From Plenodomus lindquistii (lineage: Eukaryota > Ascomycota > Dothideomycetes > Pleosporales > Leptosphaeriaceae): a stretch of 64,000 bases of DNA. The notes beneath the pieces are model-generated. The model did not search any database. It was not told the origin of the DNA and saw only the letters and a list, made by a program, of their open reading frames with translations. Location: assembly GCA_025504975.1 (NCBI GenBank), contig JANUWI010000002.1:2852001-2916000 (forward strand), given 5' to 3'. Below are positions 10,951 to 22,049 of this stretch, piece by piece (the first letter of the stretch is position 1; every line of letters begins with the position of its first letter). The translations under genes and the position numbers were made by a program.

Positions 10951-13045
10951 AGTGAAAGGTGCAACGAGTCGCTCTTTGTTAGTCCTGGCGAATATTCCTC
11001 AATCTACCACAAGCTGGCGTGGTCGGCGATCCAAAGTAGCGATAGATGTCCAGAACTTGTGATGTGGCCACAGGCTTGAATGATAAACTCTATCGACGTT
11101 GATCTATGCCGATGTTTGGGCGAGGATCATGGAATGACGCGATGTCATCTGGTGGGACCAACATGTTGTGATGAAAGGTTGTGTGTGTTGCTTATTGCTT
11201 GATCGCGATTGGAAAAGGTCGGGTGGCGGTTTTCGTGCCTATTCTGGTATAGTGTGATATTGACCCCTTCCCCAGATTCCACGATAGTCGCAACGATGGC
11301 AGAACTCTGCTGAATGCACGCAAGGCCTATCCGGTGACCATACGTTCCATCTTTGCAGCCAGAGCAGATGAAGGACCTATTCGAGCGATTGCCGCGCCGG
11401 TTCATCAATCAAGTGGATGTGCCCGCAGGGCAGCATGTGCGTCAGCTACTGCAGCGGCTGCGTCGCCGTCACAGATGGGTACACCAGCCATCCCCAACCA
11501 TCGCGTTATGGGAGTATATGCCTCTGGTTCAATTATCGAAAACACCCCAACATTCCTGCACTCAATGGATGACGCGGCACGAGCTTTCCTTGGCAACCCA
11601 GGTGACCTACAAGTCGAACAAATTTGGTTCAATACCGAGGAAGTTCGGTCAATAACTTTATACAGTGAACGAATACCACAATTCACGAGGGAGATGGTCC
11701 CTATGGACAGGCGTGACCGTCAATCCCTTGTTTTGGATCTGACCAAGCCGTGTGACGCTTCTCGAGAACTTGGCTGGGCCCCCAAATTTCGGAGTATGGC
11801 AGCTGAGATCTTTCTGTAAAAACATACGACAGCTGTTCATTCAACACGAGGTAAACGGAGCCAAACGCTGCTTCCACACTTCGAGTACTCGGATTTGTAC
11901 GATGGGGCAAACTGCATTGGGCCAAGTCCTTCCAAGGATGAATGCTGATCTCGGCGTGGCTCTACGGCTCGAAGAATACGCCAGAGAATGTGTCTCGAAG
12001 CGGTGAGCCATGCTGGGAGTGCGGCCGTATGAAAGCCTTATGCTCAATGGTCTGAATTCCAGGCAATATGACAGAGTATCACAGTGTCTGTGGCTTCGGT
12101 CCCCATTGCTATGCAGACGGACATTGGGATGCAGAGTGAGTCCTTGTACAGTTGTCGATGAAATGCTGCATTCTGTGCATAGTCGTTCTTATACGTTGTG
12201 TGTAGTCTTCATTCTCTTCACTAGACTGATATTTCGCTCTTTGAGATTTTCATGCCGGTCTCTTTACCGTTACTTTCTATGTCGTTGCTAATCGGTCGTT
12301 CCCACACCGCTGACGCGTTCAAGGGAACTCTCGCGAGTGTGTCTCCCATGAACAGCAAGATCAGGGGATGCTGACAGCACACGATACCAACGCTGAACCC
12401 TGACATCTTCCCGATTCCGTAATCCTTGCACTCGGTATCAATCTGCCAGGTACAAATCTTTGGCAAATGCGATCGACTCTCGACAAAGAACCGAGCGGAA
12501 GCATTCCAGACCGAGATTAAACCGGGGTCGGCCTTGGCCCTTCAGCCTCACAAGCGCATCCGGGGCTTCCAACGCAGCAACGCTATGCATGGCAAGTCAA
12601 TCTTCCTTGATAGTCCTTCGGAGAAGCACAAATTCAGATACATTTGTTGATGCTCTCACCAAGAGCCCACAAATTTCAGGCCATGGCAAAGCAGAATGGC
12701 CCAAAGAGTTGGAACAGGTCTACTATATATGCAAGGTACGGTACGGGATTCCAAGAATCTTACATGGGCCGATTACACCAGGAACGCGTTGGTATGCCCA
12801 GAAACCTCAGCATTCTGGAATAGTGAGATCTCCCAACAATGAGCAACGATTGTATGAACGGCCCGAACGTAATCCCGAATCACACTGCCTAGTGAGCGGT
12901 ATCATGGAGCTTGACATCTATTCCTAGGTGAGTTTAAGTGCGTCTATGATATATAAAGACTTCGACGTAGCGGAAGGAAGTGACATCTATTATCTGCTTT
13001 ACTCTTAACACACGCCTCAGAAATTTTCACCAACCATTCCAAATC
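10951..13045. other. Gene-poor region of 2.1 kb
   Basis: Open frames such as 11334-11819 (plus) and 12460-12927 (plus) show no domain, and several overlap on both strands. The last 100 bp before the LysM gene carry a TATATAAA element (about 12948-12956), its likely promoter. Nothing else was recognised. Confidence 0.5.
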
Positions 13046-13372
13046 ATGGTCAGCATCACATTTAAGGCGCTCGCTTTCGCGACTTTCACTGCCTCCCTCG
13101 TTGCTGCTCAGAACGATACAGCACCTGCCCCATCGCCAACTCCTACCAAGCCAGACAACGGCATCGAGACACCTGAATCTATCCAGCCTGGGTTGACCGA
13201 CAACTGTGCGAAGTTCGTTTTCGTCAACGTTGGTGACTCCTGCGCACAGCTTCTCGCCGACAACGATATCACCATCGAGCAATTCTACAGCTGGAACACT
13301 GGCGTTGGCGAGGACTGCACTACCATGTGGGGCGGAGCCTCGCACTGCGTTGCTGTCCTGGATGACGAATAG
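13046..13372 (+). CDS. Small secreted single-LysM protein, candidate effector
   Basis: A single exon of 108 aa. Residues 1-21 are a signal peptide (MVSITFKALAFATFTASLVAA). A short Pro/Thr/Ser-rich linker follows (about 25-45), then one LysM domain (about 54-105): CAKFVFVNVGDSCAQLLADN followed by ITIEQFYSWNTGVG and a final Cys. The GDSC, FYSWN and four-Cys pattern is typical of fungal LysM proteins, which bind chitin or other N-acetylglucosamine glycans outside the cell. Known small LysM effectors protect hyphae or hide chitin fragments from the host; that role is inference here. With one domain and little else it is close to the minimum size. It has its own TATA-like element about 95 bp upstream and stands alone. 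Confidence 0.9.
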   Translation: MVSITFKALAFATFTASLVAAQNDTAPAPSPTPTKPDNGIETPESIQPGLTDNCAKFVFVNVGDSCAQLLADNDITIEQFYSWNTGVGEDCTTMWGGASHCVAVLDDE

Positions 13373-13778
13373 ATGTGGCTACCTCTTCCGAAGAAGCCCT
13401 CACACATAAACGACTTCTACTTCGCCACATTGGAGGAACCGTGCCAACCTGAGCCTGCGTGGCCACGCGAGCGAATTCATATCACCAAGGGCTGATGACA
13501 CCACAATGATGAATCGGCAATTATCGGAGGAGAGGAAACATGAGGTCGTGGAATACATCATCGACATAGGACATTACTATTGTAAATGTTCAAATAATAA
13601 TCTAATACCTCGTTCCGACTCAAATCTTGCTTAAAGAACATGGTGCCATTTGCGATACCTTTTCTGGCTCGAAAATTTGCCAATCGCACGTTTCTTTACA
13701 TGCTTTCTGTGCACCTTAAAGTCAAGGATCATGCATGATGTGTAAATTTACAGCCTTATACATCAAAGAATTCATTGA
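13373..13778. other. Intergenic, no gene recognised
   Basis: About 400 bp of 3' flank of the LysM gene, AT-rich around 13570-13600. No coding signal was seen. Confidence 0.5.
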
Positions 13779-14090
13779 CTACACAGTGCGGGTATACACT
13801 ATCCCCCACAAGGTGTAATCACGCATCCCTAGAGACGTGACCGTACAAGAGACGTGACCGTACACACGCCTGACATCGTTCTCAAGCAATTCACGATAGA
13901 ATGCGGGCGCCTCTTTCTCCAGCTGGTGAGCAAGGCCAACGCTCGAAATGATCGGTGCTGCACTACCACTCCCGGAGACTAGCACGGGAAGGCTAACCAG
14001 TCATACTCATATCGAGGCCATATGGTAGCTCTGGAATGCGTTCCAAGCGATATAATGTCTCGGCAAGCACTGGTAGTGTGCAAAGTTGGG
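13779..14090 (-). pseudogene. Relic of a TauD/TfdA-like dioxygenase gene
   Basis: On the minus strand the sequence reads SLGTHSRATIWPRY (about 14047-14005), hits a stop, and continues in another frame as GSGSAAPIISSVGLAHQL followed by KEAPAFYRELLENDVR (about 13970-13870). These two pieces follow the order of the fungal TauD/TfdA fold: the stretch after the metal-binding H-x-D/E, then the GGATPI-like strand and the helix with EAPEFxxEL. No start, no upstream half, no metal ligands and no C-terminal His can be found. A perfect 17-bp tandem duplication (13831-13864) breaks the frame just after this block. I read it as a decayed fragment; the family call rests on eye alignment only. Confidence 0.4.
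13831..13864 (+). repeat. Perfect 17-bp tandem duplication
   Basis: AGAGACGTGACCGTACA is present twice with no spacer. It falls at the end of the dioxygenase-like relic. Confidence 0.95.
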
Positions 14091-14800
14091 AAAGAGCTTG
14101 TCGGCGCAGAAGAGTATACACCAAAAGCAAAGGGACCCAACAAAGAATAGTAGGCAATGAGGGTAGGCATAAGGCGCGTCTCGCTGAAGCCGCGACGCGT
14201 GACGTCATCAAGAGCAACAAATCAATAAGAACTTCATCCTATCGTCGCCTCAATACGGCCAATCGCTATTCTCAATTGTCAATTAATCACAGTACGGGAG
14301 ACTCTGACTTATCATAGAATGTACATCTCGTGCTGTCTATGCGCACCCAATTTCCCTCTTTGGATCTGGAGACTGGAAATTTTCATCATGCAAATGAAAG
14401 GATGCTTCAGTGGTATGAATAAATGACACGCGGCGACCATGCGCACCAGCTCTTGACTGCGGCAGCTAGGTTCACCACGAAAGGGAACTACACTTGTCGC
14501 CATCGCGCAGATTTGCGGTAGCTTTCGTAATGGGGTATGCAAATCGACTCGTTCACAATGACGACTGTGCGCAGAAGTTGTAGTAAAACGTGCCGTTTGA
14601 TAATGCGACCTCACAATGTTGTTACAGTAAATTTGCTATAAATTTCACATTTTTCCTCCCCTTCATGGTTTTTGCTTCAGTAGACTGACAGGTATCAGAC
14701 TGACAACAACTAAGTTCACAAGTTCGACACCGCACCGCACACGGATCTCTACTCCAACAACTCGCCAGACTCTCCAGATTCCTTCAACCTCTCCGCTGAA
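14091..14800. other. Intergenic, no gene recognised; promoter side of the next gene
   Basis: Seven hundred bases without a supported gene. The last 150 bp, rich in CA and CT, look like a fungal 5' leader for the gene starting at 14801. Confidence 0.5.
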
Positions 14801-15454
14801 ATGGGCATCTCATCTGTTCCAGCTGGGCTCATCATTGCTGGCTGCGCAGGCGTAGTCATCGGTGGGGTCACGGTGGTTCTTTGCATCTACCTAGGTCTCA
14901 AACGCCTCGCATTGTATCGCAGCCGATACCAAAAACCCTGGCAACAATGTATCGAGCTTCAAGAGTCTCACCAAGCACACGCTCTCTCGCCGAACTCCTC
15001 GATGGATGGCGATATAGAGAAGTATGGTGAGCTGTATGTTCCGCCTAACCGGAGGCCCGTTCATATTGGTCTCGATATCGTAAATCGGATGTTGCTTATA
15101 ACCGGATTACCTGCACATACCGTCCGTCTGGATGCGATCTCGGCTATGGAGCAAGGGCGCGCGCCTCGTCTATCACTTAATCTACCTCGACCAGCACCTA
15201 TGGAATCATCTGAGCAGATCGAGCACACCGAACCGGTTGGCGAAGTCACTACGCTCAGTCGCTCCAAATCAGGTTCGCAAAAGCCAGAGAACACACAGGC
15301 TATGTCTCACGTTCAGGCGCAGCCTGATGTTTTCGTTATTGGGGACGGCGAGGATGACGAGAACGATGTCGGTACTGTAACTCCATCTGCTCATCCTGAT
15401 TTTGGTAGAGGTAAAAGTATGGCGCAGTTGTATCTTCAGCCCAACACTCTATAA
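14801..15454 (+). CDS. Small single-pass membrane protein, uncharacterised
   Basis: A single exon of 217 aa. It begins with a hydrophobic helix (residues about 6-32, VPAGLIIAGCAGVVIGGVTV and on) followed by basic KRLALYRSRYQK, so it is probably an N-out/C-in signal-anchor protein. The remaining 180 residues are polar, with Ser/Pro-rich parts and an acidic cluster (GDGEDDENDVG) near the end, and look disordered. No family was recognised. It is convergent with another single-helix protein gene (15762-16421) of nearly equal length and similar layout. Confidence 0.7.
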   Translation: MGISSVPAGLIIAGCAGVVIGGVTVVLCIYLGLKRLALYRSRYQKPWQQCIELQESHQAHALSPNSSMDGDIEKYGELYVPPNRRPVHIGLDIVNRMLLITGLPAHTVRLDAISAMEQGRAPRLSLNLPRPAPMESSEQIEHTEPVGEVTTLSRSKSGSQKPENTQAMSHVQAQPDVFVIGDGEDDENDVGTVTPSAHPDFGRGKSMAQLYLQPNTL

Positions 15455-15761
15455 AGTGTAAGCTCTCAAAGTAGTTTAGGTTATCACTCTCAATGAATGT
15501 GTCCCATTACCCCAATCATTTCCTAATATCATAATTATTACATGCACATGTGTTCTCAGTGCCTTCCCTAAGTATTGCGCTTCCCAAAATCGAAACCGTG
15601 TTCTTTAGTTGACCTGATGTCGATCATGCACATGAGATTCATTTGATCTCATAACCAGTCATGCACCAATGTCGTTGGAACTTGTGGCAACTCACGTACG
15701 CTCATTTAACAATAACCTTGCAGCATTGGGTGGGAAGCTATCATACTGTTCTAATACTATA

Positions 15762-16421
15762 CTATCGCAAGTTCAAACCCCTTTGCTCTCGCGGGTCCCA
15801 GATCTGTCTCGGTAGTGCCGGTACCGCTGGCCTGGCTATCCCATCAGTCTCGGTATGATTACCATCCGCAGGCTTATATCTCCCTCTCAAATTTCCAGCG
15901 CTCCTCCCGCCCATACCGGGTGGTCGTGATGCATTTCTGGTTGGACTTCTCTCATTCTTGAGCTCGGGCTTCGTCATCAAGCACACGGGTAAGGGAGTCA
16001 TTGGGACATGCTGCGTAATTGGGGGCAGGGACGGTGCACGAATGAATACCGAGGGGATTTGCGGTCGCTGCCTGTCGAACGCCGCTTCAATTGTACGAGG
16101 ACCGCCAGCTGAATGCGTTGGCTCGAAGACACTCGGCACATTCGTGTCAATTGTCAGGATTGGTAGTCTTGCACGCTGTAAGCTTGCTTCAATGTCAGCT
16201 TTTTGCTTCGCCTCAACCTTGTTGCGCCTGCTTTTACGAATGATATGTATGGCTGCCACGATGATTGTGAAGACTACGGTTGCGGAGAGAGCGGTGGAGA
16301 TAATTATAACTGTGCGGTGCGAAAGACCGCCGCGGGATGGTGAGTCGAAAAGAGAGGATGATTTGACAGTTGAGGGTGCTGGTTGAGACGTCATTTCTAC
16401 GTTAGTGTAAATGTCAAGCAT
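15762..16421 (-). CDS. Small single-pass membrane protein, uncharacterised
   Basis: A single exon of 219 aa from ATG 16421; the in-frame ATG at 16394 is an equally possible start. A short Ser/Thr-rich N-terminus is followed by one hydrophobic helix (about 38-62, TVIIISTALSATVVFTIIVA) and a basic stop-transfer segment (RKSRRNKVEAKQK). The tail is Pro/Arg-rich and polar. The helix plus KSRRNK pattern resembles many fungal Ser-rich transmembrane proteins of unknown role. It is convergent with the gene at 14801-15454, with about 300 bp between their stops. Confidence 0.7.
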   Translation of the reverse strand: MLDIYTNVEMTSQPAPSTVKSSSLFDSPSRGGLSHRTVIIISTALSATVVFTIIVAAIHIIRKSRRNKVEAKQKADIEASLQRARLPILTIDTNVPSVFEPTHSAGGPRTIEAAFDRQRPQIPSVFIRAPSLPPITQHVPMTPLPVCLMTKPELKNERSPTRNASRPPGMGGRSAGNLRGRYKPADGNHTETDGIARPAVPALPRQIWDPREQRGLNLR

Positions 16422-16970
16422 CCGATGTTGGTTTGGAGATAGATGCAGGGCTTCTGGGGTAGTTCTAGAACCATGGCATACATGTATTGTGCCAACGCAA
16501 TCATGTCAGCCAACAAAGCAACAAAGGGCTGAATAATGTTGTTCGATACCTCATGAAGTCGTGCAAACAGCTATACCTTGATGTATCAATGCCATTGCGA
16601 GTACACAACGTGAGCCTTGAATGACGCCCCGATCGCGCCACTCATTTGACAGCGACACACATCTCTCAAGTTATGCACTCGGGTCAAGAATGGCAGGCGC
16701 CTTAACTGAAGAGCCTTCCAATGTTGCTATAGGGGGGCGTTACAGCGCTATCGCGCAGCAGATTACGACTTGAGTGGCGTAGCAAACATCACCCAACCAT
16801 CACTAACGTCACCAACGCGAATGAAGTTTACAAAAACCCAACCTCCCGCTTTAGGTAATTTTCCTCAACCATCGAACCCAGTAACTTTTCGAAACCCTTG
16901 AAATATACGTTCTCGTGAGATTCTCAATGAGGTAGGCGCTCGGTTCCATGTCTTTTACCATCTTATAAAC
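16422..16970. other. Intergenic, no gene recognised
   Basis: Likely promoter of the preceding minus-strand gene. No domain or splice-supported frame was seen. Confidence 0.5.
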
Positions 16971-17525
16971 TACTGCATTAGGAAGGTGTCAGAAGTGTAA
17001 GAAGAAGTTGAACCATGAGGCACTCTATAATTATTTGGGTTTTGAACCATCCGACTACTGTCGAACAATTGCTCCATCGTAAGATTGCCGCGTTGGGAAA
17101 GTCTTGGACACGTGGAAAGTAGGCAAAACATGAGCCACTCTGTGATCTTTCCTCTGAATCTCGAGCGGCAAGTACATCCTTTTTCAAGATCACTGCAAGA
17201 GCATTGCATTAGTAAGGTTACGATAGTGTAGAAATGAGTAAGAATATGAGCTACATAGTCCATGTATGGTCTTTCGACGCTCGCGTCTTCGGCAATTGCT
17301 TCGTTATTCGTCCCATGATGTCGCGAGATTACCGCATTGGGAAAGTTTTTGTCGGTGTGGATGACTGTCAAGTCATGAGGCAGACAATTCGAAAATTCAG
17401 GGATTTCGGATTTTGAAATGCCGAACCATAGCTTCGCCGCATGTCTCCTCCTCCCATACATCAATATTACCGCCTTGGAAAAGTCTTTAGCGGTATGGAA
17501 AGATGTCAAGTCATGAACCAGAAAT
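16971..17525 (-). repeat. Five-copy diverged tandem repeat, units of about 113-138 bp
   Basis: A conserved core of about 50-60 bp recurs with anchors near 16971, 17084, 17203, 17328 and 17466. On the plus strand the core reads like ATTACCGCATTGGGAAAGT, then a short gap, GTGGAAAGATG, and TCAAGTCATGAGCC. Spacing grows steadily: 113, 119, 125, 138 bp. The last two units are the best matched. One minus-strand frame stays open through all units (17509-16970) but has no ATG at its head and no known domain, so I list the element as a repeat, not a gene. Confidence 0.65.
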
Positions 17526-17684
17526 ATTAGCAGGGCTCGTTTTCGCCTGTGAAACTGTCGGCAGTGCGATTAATAAGTAAAAGACAAGCATGAATGCCTG
17601 GTTTCGGAAGAGGGCAGCATGTAAAGTGTTTAAAGCAGTCAAGAGATGAGCTGAATATTAATCTTGGGTAACTTTGAAACACAC

Positions 17685-19406
17685 CTAAGCCTTGCCCAAG
17701 TACAGCGCCTGCACATTGCAATAGCTCTTTAATCCACTTACACCCCACTCACTACCCAACCCGCTTTGTTTATGGCCTGAAAACGGAATAGTTGGGTCCA
17801 GTTCAAAATGCGTGTTCACCCATACGTTACCCGCTTCAATACTTCTTGCCACACGGTTCGCACGCTCAACGTCCTTCGACCAGACACTGGCACCGAGACC
17901 CATCTCAGTAGCGTTGGCCTGTGCAATGGCGTCGGCCTCGTCAGTAAAGGTTAGGAAGGGGACGATTGGACCTAGGTTTGTGTCAGCAAGAACACCTCTT
18001 CACGTGGAGGCTAAAAAAGACCTACCAAAAGGCTCCTCAACCACGAGCCTTGACTTTGAGTCCGGTCGCTCGATAATGGTGGGTGTGATGAAGTATCCAG
18101 GCCCAGAGGGAACCTTGCCACCAGCGGCAACCTTCCACTTCTCCTTCTCGATGTCGGAGAAGAAGCCCTTGACGCGCTCGTACTGCATTGAATTTTGGAT
18201 GGGGCCGAGGAAGACGTCGGGCTGATTGCCTGGTCCGACCTGCCATCTGAAGTCAGCGATCTTGTTGGATTAGACCAGACCAGTTGAAATGGAGCTTACC
18301 TTCAGGGCTTCGGTCTCCTTGACCATTGCTTTCAGGAACTTGTCGGCAAGGCTTTCTTGGACGAAGACTCGCTTGATGGCAAGGCAGATCTATTGTGTAT
18401 TGTTAGTTGTTGCCCGGGATAACTCCATCAAGTCGATGATCATACCTGTCCAGAATTCAAGAATGAGAGAGAAGCAACCTTCTTCGCGACGTCCTCGACA
18501 TCCACATCATCGAATACGATAGCTGGGTCGTTTCCACCTCTGTCATAGAGTCAGCAATCCCAATCATTACAATGATGGTGAGAACACCCACAGCTCTAGC
18601 GTGACTCTCTTCAATGTCTTCGAGGCACTCTCCATGACTTTCTTGCCAGTGAATGTACTTCCCGTAAAGCTGATCTTCGCCGGCACCGGGTGGGATGTGA
18701 GCATCGGACCTAGGTCATCTCCACCACTTAGACATTGCAGCACACCCGGTGGGAAGAACCGCTGTCCCAACTCCACGAGCTTCAGATCACCAGCCGGTGT
18801 GAAGGGCGATGGCTTAATGATCATTGTGTTTCCCGTCAATAGCGCAGGCGCGATCTTCCCAGTTGCGAGCATGAAAGGGTAGTTCCAGGGTACAATGCCG
18901 ACTGCGACACCAAGAGGAACGTGTCGCACGACGACAGTCTTATTCCCTTCGTCGTGTGACTCCTCGGGAATGGTGAGTTTGCACATATCACGCATCCATT
19001 TGATACCATTGTCGATCTCCTGGCGGGCAAAGACCAGCTATAATATTTTGATCAGCACAAGAATGTGACACGCTGTCGGAGTTCTGGATCTTGTACGTAC
19101 AGGCTTTCCCTGCTCCGCAGTGAGCATTTGCGCAAAGTTCTCCTTCTCACCCTCAAGCGCGTCGGCGAAGTCATCGAGAGCCTTCCTACGCTCGTTCCAT
19201 GGGACTTTCGACCATGTCTTGAATGCTTTTGCTGCAGCATCACATGCGCGGTCTACCTCATCACGAGTTGAGACTGGGACTTCCGGTCCGGGTTCGCCAT
19301 TCGCAGGGTTCGTGGTGTGGCGTGTTTGCTTTGTGCTCTCGAGTTTACCATTGATGACGTTGCGGTACGTCTTCCAATCTAGAGGCTCTGATGCTGATTT
19401 TGCCAT
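17685..19406 (-). CDS. NAD(P)-dependent aldehyde dehydrogenase
   Basis: Six exons: 19406-19101, 19037-18592, 18539-18446, 18389-18300, 18239-18026 and 17971-17685, with five introns of 52-63 nt. They give 478 aa. All junctions restore family sequence, including LELGGNDPAIVFDD across intron 2, NSGQ-ICLAIKR across intron 3 and EEPFGPIVPF across intron 5. Catalytic residues are present: general-base Glu250 in TLELGG and nucleophile Cys284 in SGQICLA; ISFTGST binds the cofactor. Length fits a cytosolic ALDH without targeting peptide. It resembles the broad fungal aldehyde/semialdehyde dehydrogenase group, which oxidises aldehydes to acids; the substrate is not decidable. No partner pathway gene is adjacent. 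Confidence 0.93.
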
Positions 19407-21377
19407 AACTCTGGTTGTTCAAGTGTCAAAGTATGGGTTGGAAACTTCCTGCAAACGTGAAGCAAAGACTTCGGCTATAGGACTAGTAACGGCACTATGA
19501 GTAGCATGATGGCCGTCTTATACGGAAACTCTCGTCTCTCTTTCTTGGATCGAGGGGTGGTCACGAGGGTTGTACACGGTGGCGTAGTGATCATCATGGT
19601 ACAAGAGCGGAACAGCTCGGAATATGGGCCGTGTATTAGTGAACAGCTACCCCGCAAATGACATGCATTCAAATCTCATAAGCGCACACCGAGGATGACT
19701 TGACTCCAGGTCTTGCTATTTATTGATGGATACCACTATAGATAGCATGTCTGAACATATGCAAATGTTGCGATGTTGTTCCAGAATTGTCCTCAACGTC
19801 ATTGGCTTGATTCGCTGATTCTACATATTGTTTTGTTCCTCCTCGAATCTCCACTTGAGTTCTGAATTGTATTACAAATTGGAGGGGGGAAACGTGGGAA
19901 TAGTAACCCCCAGGCGGAACGGAACGTGGTTGCAGGCAAAAGTACTCCATTGTGGGCCCTGTGTACAGGGCATTGGGAACCTACGCGGTGGTACTTCTAA
20001 AGCTAGATAATTGGTTATAGTACAAGTAAAACAATCTCTCTTTTAAAACTTAGGTCTTTGTTTATATCTGCAGCAAGAAAAGAGGGGAGAAGGTTTTTAG
20101 ACAATACAATATCCTTTGTACTTAGTTTAGGTTAATGCATTTGTCCAAGGTGGCGTAAGCGCCCCACATAGAGAACTTCTGCCGTTTATCACATACTACA
20201 GTACATAGCCGACTTGGTTGATGGTGGTGGGCCCGGCTCCAGCCCGCCCAGCCCTACAAGGTGGGGTAGCCGACTAAGAAGTGAGCGACCTTTGACGAAA
20301 TCAAGGCGTGAAACGAATGCTACACATATTTTACGATGAAGTGAGACTGATGTGAAGAGGTTGCAGGTAGGCTACCAATGATTGAACTTTCTAGATAAAT
20401 TCACCCAAGCACGAGGAAGAGTCAAACTGAAGAGTAAATCTTACAACCACTTCATAGCTAAGGTGTTGATGATGTCCTAGGTAAATCATTTCTCATTTGT
20501 GTACATGCCATTACATCATACGCCTCGTGCAACCGTTTCCTGTGTTGGACAGTGCGAGGAGTAGGAAGACTCCTTAGATCTCAGACTGCGACAAGCAGCA
20601 AGCTGAGTTTATATGCACTGTTTGAGCTTCGTGCTCTCGATAGCCATGGATTCGGGATGGTTTTCGCAGCGCGGGGGCGAATTGATGAAGTCTTCTTGAC
20701 GTTGGTGGTCATGTAGAATACGCCGCCGGTATTCGCATGAGGGATGCACCAAACAGCCAAACGAACAATGTCGCTGTCTTGGACGTAAAGCAGGTCATGG
20801 GCCCGCGTACCGGAAAGAATCTGGAAGTGAGGCGGGAATATGAACGGGGACCTTGGATAGAGCTAGTAGTTGCGCGTTGAACCTAGGCTGTTGGAACTTG
20901 GAGGCTCTGTTGAGCCATTCGCAACTGCAGTGGGCGTGGTACCGGCGGTCGAATCTGATTTATTAAGTGGAGACGATGACGATGTGATAGGGTTGTTGCT
21001 GGGCCATGTTGGAGAAGATATTCGCGTATGTAGCGAAAAAGTATGTTCCCACCTGCGGCAAGGACAAGGGCGACCATGGCGATGACGGGCCATATCCAGT
21101 CGGGAGGATGCCAGTGATTATTACTATCATCACAATGTCGTCGGCGTCAAATGACAGGCCGTAAGAACATGACAGATGTGCTCTCAATATAGCAGGGTCA
21201 AAGTCGAGCGCCGCCCAGACCTGAACGTAGGTACTTAGAGTCATAGAAGCAGCGGGAGCTCCGTGTAATGCGAATAGCCAACGGCGGCTCACGCGAACGT
21301 GCCTGTCGTGTGGAGGGTACAAGGCCTGCAACATATGCATGGGGTGTCCTGGAGACAACAGCAAAGGCTGGCCTTAC
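19407..21377. other. Gene-poor region of 2 kb
   Basis: Nothing could be supported between the ALDH start and the next membrane protein. On the minus strand near 21115-20880 one frame contains a membrane-like helix (DWIWPVIAMVALVLAAGG) and another near 21290-21090 is open, but neither has a start, splice sites that join them, or a family. They could be unspliced parts of an undetected gene. The segment 19990-20560 is AT-rich with no signal. Confidence 0.45.
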
Positions 21378-22049
21378 TCATGCCTCGGATCTCCTCGCAG
21401 TGGTCGGCAAGCCTAGTGATACTGCACTTGAGGTGCTGCTACCACTATTACTCTGCCGCCTAATATGGTGCTTCACGAAATTCGGATCGCCGCGTGGTGA
21501 AGTTCTCGAGATTATTTGGTCTGGGATAGAGGGGTGGTCAGTGGCTTCCCCGGCGGTAGACGGAGGGTATAGATCTGATGAAGGGATCCCACATAGACGT
21601 CCAGAATCGAAGCCTGATGTTCGACTTTTTGTCAACCTTTTGAACAACAAATTGCGGTCAAGTATGTCTTGTATGTCGTTCCGGAAAGACTTTTCTTGAT
21701 TCTCCTCTTCTTCGTATAGTTCTGCTGTCTCCGTCACTTTAGTGATGTCACTTGCCCTATACAAGTCTTTCGTCTGGCTAAAAAAGCGTTTTGATATACG
21801 TCGCTGTGGGCGGGTTTGATCCGCAGAGTACGCGGATCGCCATGCGTCGTAAATTGCGATTGGTAGGCTCCAGTACACTACGACACTACGAACCAGTAGG
21901 ATAAGAATAGAGGCCATGGTAGTGCAGATGCTGATGATCGTGATTGGTAGGCCGACAACAAGCAACACACTCCATACCACTGTGTATAACAGCGGGTCGA
22001 TAACGAACATCTCCAAGCTGAGTTTCACCAAACGGCGGATAGTGTGCAT
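21378..22049 (-). CDS. Two-helix membrane protein, uncharacterised
   Basis: 223 aa from ATG 22049. A longer upstream in-frame opening (to 22226) has low-complexity sequence and was not taken. Residues about 18-70 hold two hydrophobic helices (PLLYTVVWSVLLVVGLPITI, then MASILILLVRSVVVYWSLPI). A charged, Ser-rich, probably disordered tail follows, with a Glu-rich stretch (ELYEEEENQEK). No family was recognised. The stop is followed by weak splice-like sequence, so a further 3' exon cannot be excluded. Confidence 0.55.
   Translation of the reverse strand: MHTIRRLVKLSLEMFVIDPLLYTVVWSVLLVVGLPITIISICTTMASILILLVRSVVVYWSLPIAIYDAWRSAYSADQTRPQRRISKRFFSQTKDLYRASDITKVTETAELYEEEENQEKSFRNDIQDILDRNLLFKRLTKSRTSGFDSGRLCGIPSSDLYPPSTAGEATDHPSIPDQIISRTSPRGDPNFVKHHIRRQSNSGSSTSSAVSLGLPTTARRSEA

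Noticed and set aside
11334..11819. Plus-strand frame of 161 codons as a gene.
   Set aside because: Strongly overlapped by frames on both strands, compositionally ordinary, and no family features.
15765..15790. GTTCAAACCCC as a tRNA B-box.
   Set aside because: No matching A-box or cloverleaf around it, and it codes for the C-terminus of a minus-strand protein.
16970..17509. Minus-strand frame of 179 codons as a real gene.
   Set aside because: It begins at a TTG codon, has no known domain, and coincides with diverged tandem repeats.
20880..21364. Membrane-helix-like minus-strand frames as further exons of the gene ending at 21378.
   Set aside because: No splice pair of normal intron length joins them to that gene; the only candidate intron is about 29 nt.
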